The notes under the pieces are model-generated. The model did no database searches. It saw only the letters and a program-made list of their open reading frames with translations, and was not told where the DNA came from. The translations under genes and the position numbers were made by a program. A stretch of DNA of 6,831 nt, taken from contig DNHH01000121.1 in the NCBI GenBank assembly GCA_003485955.1, forward strand, positions 3,362 through 10,192, written 5' to 3'. Origin of the DNA: Opitutia bacterium (GTDB lineage Bacteria; Verrucomicrobiota; Verrucomicrobiia; Opitutales; UBA953). Positions 4,804 to 6,831 of this stretch are shown here, piece by piece; within the stretch, counting starts at the first letter, position 1; each line of letters opens with the position of its first letter.

Positions 4804-6831
4804 TCAGAAACCTTTACGGATGCTCAGGGCTGCTGCAGTGTCGAAGGCGTCGCCCTCGGTTGAAGCGTGCAGGGTGAGGCTGATGACAGAGGACTCTGAG
4901 AGCTTGTGGTCGATATCGAGGCCTAGACGACCCCATGTACGCTTGGTGCGGACGTCGGGCATAGAGAAGTCGAGTACGCCGGTCGCGATATCGGTCCCAG
5001 TGAATTCACCTTGCTTGCTAGTAAGCAGATGCGCGGCTTCGATTGTGAGACTGAGATCAGTTGATTTTGCCAAGTTGACTGTGCTGGTGACTCCTAAGCG
5101 GGCGACCCAGTTATCTTTGCTCTGGTCGCCGTAAGAAGCTGGAGCAACTCCACCTGTCTCGCTATAGCCGTTGATGGCCGAGTGGTCGTAAGTGAAGGAG
5201 GTAAACACACCAACGGGCGCGGCCCCGATTGTGCCCAGCGCTTTGTCATAACGTGCACGCAGGCTGTAAGCCTTGCCAGTTGTGTCACCCGTGTTGCCGT
5301 TACGTGTGGTTGAGATATCGCTACGGCTAACAAGCGCCGTGAGCGTGAGGTCTCCTGGACCAGCGGTGAAGCCGAGATCGGCGACGGCAAACATACCGTT
5401 GGTCTCACCGCTTCCGGTAGCATCGTATGTTTGGTTCAAGTCAGAGTAACCAACAGCGATTCCAAATACGGCAGTGGTGCCGATACGGCACCCGTAACCG
5501 AATTCACCTGCGCTTTGGGTGGCATCGCGCTGGCGGGTAGCCTTGCCGAGGTCGCCCGTCGCCCAAGCAAACTCATTGCGACCAGGCAGGGCGAGACTCT
5601 TGATTGGACGGTGATGGGCGCCTTCCATTGTCTGGCTTGAGATAGCCATAGCTGAACGCAAGGTGGCGATAGGTCCTGCAATGGAGCCCATCCATTCGGT
5701 CGTGTCGATAGTTAGGCCGTCGTAGCTCATGAACGGCCGTCCATCCTCATAATTGCCCATGTAGATACCGCGCTCGAGATCGACGCCGGTTAGGGTGTAG
5801 GATTCGACAGGTTGACCAGTCGAATCGAATACGGGGATTGGTTCTTCGCTGAAACCATTTGCTTCGGTCCACACCCACGTGCTTGTTAGGCCGTCTTCGG
5901 CGCATTTGAAGCCGCTGAGTGTGTTGCCATCGTCAGACAAGGTCTGAGCCAACACGTAGTCGTTGGATGCGTCAGGGTCGCCCAGTTGACGGAACCCTTT
6001 CTGGTCACTCCAGATAAATGGCACTGTACCGGTGCGACCTTCTCCGACTGCAGAGACGTTACCAGCGATGACGTTGCCGTCTGGGGTAACAAGCCAAGCT
6101 ACGCTGTTGTGTGTGTCGTCAAGAGGGTTGAGTACGGTGAGCTGGCCGTTAACGTCCCAGCGAGCCGCTTGCCAGCGCTCGGTAGTTGCCTTGCGAACTT
6201 GGCCAACAACCACATCGCCGTTGAAGCTGAGTTGGGTCGCCCACGAACTGTCATAACCGCGGTCTAATCCGTTCTCGAGCACCTCAATCTGGTCGCGCGC
6301 ATCGGCGCGGTAGCGGAAGGCGGAAGATTGGATAGGGTATGTGCCAATCACGGTGGTTCCGTCGCCAGATAAACCGTTGGGTAAAAGGCTCAACATAACC
6401 GTTGGACCGACCTGGCCTTCTTCGACGGGGTAAGGAACCAATGGCAGGGGATTTATATTCCCGGTGTCAGCTGACCTCAATTGCCAGTTTTCCGTCGGCA
6501 TGTCGTAGCCGAGTGTGACGTTTCCGTCAGCGGATTGATGCACGCCGAGAAAGGAAAAGTATGGCAGAGAGATATCTGGGACAGTGGGGTCGATGATGAC
6601 GATGGGTTCGTCAATTGGATCGAAGGTAACACTGCCGTCTGTATCGATGACATACCCGAGGTTGTCACCCGAATCCGAGAGGTCGCGAATAAGGAGCTCG
6701 CCACCAGTGAGTATCGTTGAACCTGGGAACGAAGAATTTCCTTGGGTGCTTAGTATGCCGGAGCCTGTATAAGTGTAGCTTGCGCCTCCGATTCGAAGTG
6801 TACCAGTTGCGCCGCCGGGTAGGGAAAGTTT
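4804..6831 (-). CDS. Autotransporter (type Va-like) with HAF-like repeats, C-terminal 675 residues (N-terminus beyond window)
   Basis: The frame is open without a stop from the right edge to the TGA at 4804, so the GTG at 6543 is internal and the true start lies outside. Residues of the fragment: 1-60 resemble a passenger-associated beta-strand repeat (GTLRIGG, GSTILTGGELLI). About 97-330 hold HAF-like repeats with D/N-G-x-V/T-x-x-G cores followed by W/F-R/W segments. A helical linker with RSAMAISSQ follows near 390-400. From about 417 (GRNEFAW) to 675 is the beta-barrel domain of the autotransporter type (PF03797-like), with alternating amphipathic strands and a terminal Phe after RKG, the usual BAM recognition end. 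The passenger would be exported through the barrel and shown on or released from the cell surface. No protease or adhesin active site is visible. Two lone cysteines (near fragment residues 310 and 448) are uncommon in such proteins. The passenger's role is unknown. Confidence 0.9.
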   Translation of the reverse strand, partial: KLSLPGGATGTLRIGGASYTYTGSGILSTQGNSSFPGSTILTGGELLIRDLSDSGDNLGYVIDTDGSVTFDPIDEPIVIIDPTVPDISLPYFSFLGVHQSADGNVTLGYDMPTENWQLRSADTGNINPLPLVPYPVEEGQVGPTVMLSLLPNGLSGDGTTVIGTYPIQSSAFRYRADARDQIEVLENGLDRGYDSSWATQLSFNGDVVVGQVRKATTERWQAARWDVNGQLTVLNPLDDTHNSVAWLVTPDGNVIAGNVSAVGEGRTGTVPFIWSDQKGFRQLGDPDASNDYVLAQTLSDDGNTLSGFKCAEDGLTSTWVWTEANGFSEEPIPVFDSTGQPVESYTLTGVDLERGIYMGNYEDGRPFMSYDGLTIDTTEWMGSIAGPIATLRSAMAISSQTMEGAHHRPIKSLALPGRNEFAWATGDLGKATRQRDATQSAGEFGYGCRIGTTAVFGIAVGYSDLNQTYDATGSGETNGMFAVADLGFTAGPGDLTLTALVSRSDISTTRNGNTGDTTGKAYSLRARYDKALGTIGAAPVGVFTSFTYDHSAINGYSETGGVAPASYGDQSKDNWVARLGVTSTVNLAKSTDLSLTIEAAHLLTSKQGEFTGTDIATGVLDFSMPDVRTKRTWGRLGLDIDHKLSESSVISLTLHASTEGDAFDTAAALSIRKGF
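5848..6540 (-). repeat. HAF-like repeat array within the autotransporter passenger
   Basis: Five degenerate units of about 35-50 residues recur: cores SADGNVTLG (from 6534), SGDGTTVIG (from 6369), SFNGDVVVG (from 6228), TPDGNVIAG (from 6087) and SDDGNTLSG (from 5937). Most are followed by an aromatic-rich strand such as AFRYR, AARWD, PFIWS or TWVWT. A sixth, worn unit may follow at about 5692-5793. This pattern fits the HAF extracellular repeat (TIGR02913) and suggests a beta-propeller or solenoid-like passenger. The units are diverged in DNA, so this is an old protein-level repeat. Confidence 0.65.

Noticed and set aside
6541..6543. GTG at 6543 as the start of the autotransporter
   Set aside because: The same frame continues without a stop to the right edge and encodes PATR-like passenger sequence, so the GTG is an internal valine.

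Overview
This window looks like ordinary chromosomal DNA from a Gram-negative bacterium. The C-terminal autotransporter barrel and a lipoprotein signal peptide imply an outer membrane. The best guess for lineage is Verrucomicrobiota, class Opitutae. That rests on remembered resemblance of the small TPR lipoprotein, the IspD variant and the unknown 154-residue protein to Opitutae proteins, and it is inference, not a search result. Base composition is middling, about 45-50% G+C in menB and mnmM and about 55-63% in the SDR gene and pyrF, judged from sampled rows.

Layout by coordinate: (1) 1-257, minus strand, the start of a TPR lipoprotein cut by the window edge. (2) 298-1242, minus, a TIGR01777-type SDR nucleotide-sugar epimerase-like protein. 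(3) 1239-1853, minus, a YtqB/MnmM-family methyltransferase. (4) 1804-2646, minus, menB. (5) 2647-2737, a divergent intergenic region. (6) 2738-3202, plus, a small protein of unknown function and the only plus-strand gene. (7) 3241-3951, minus, ispD, converging on gene 6. (8) 3951-4658, minus, pyrF. (9) 4659-4803, an intergenic leader with several small hairpins and a heptamer repeat. (10) 4804-6831, minus, the C-terminal part of a large autotransporter that runs off the right edge.

Two tightly packed minus-strand units stand out. menB, mnmM, the SDR gene and the lipoprotein gene overlap or nearly touch and are probably one transcript; they combine menaquinone synthesis, tRNA wobble-base modification and an envelope lipoprotein. 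pyrF and ispD share one base in a TAATG junction and are probably translationally coupled; they cover UMP synthesis and the MEP isoprenoid pathway. Menaquinone carries a prenyl tail made from MEP-pathway precursors, so menB and ispD serve the same end product, but their closeness may be chance. There is no mobile element, CRISPR array, tRNA or rRNA. I see no convincing new multi-gene system. The most open questions are the unknown 154-residue protein, the passenger of the autotransporter and the structured leader of pyrF.
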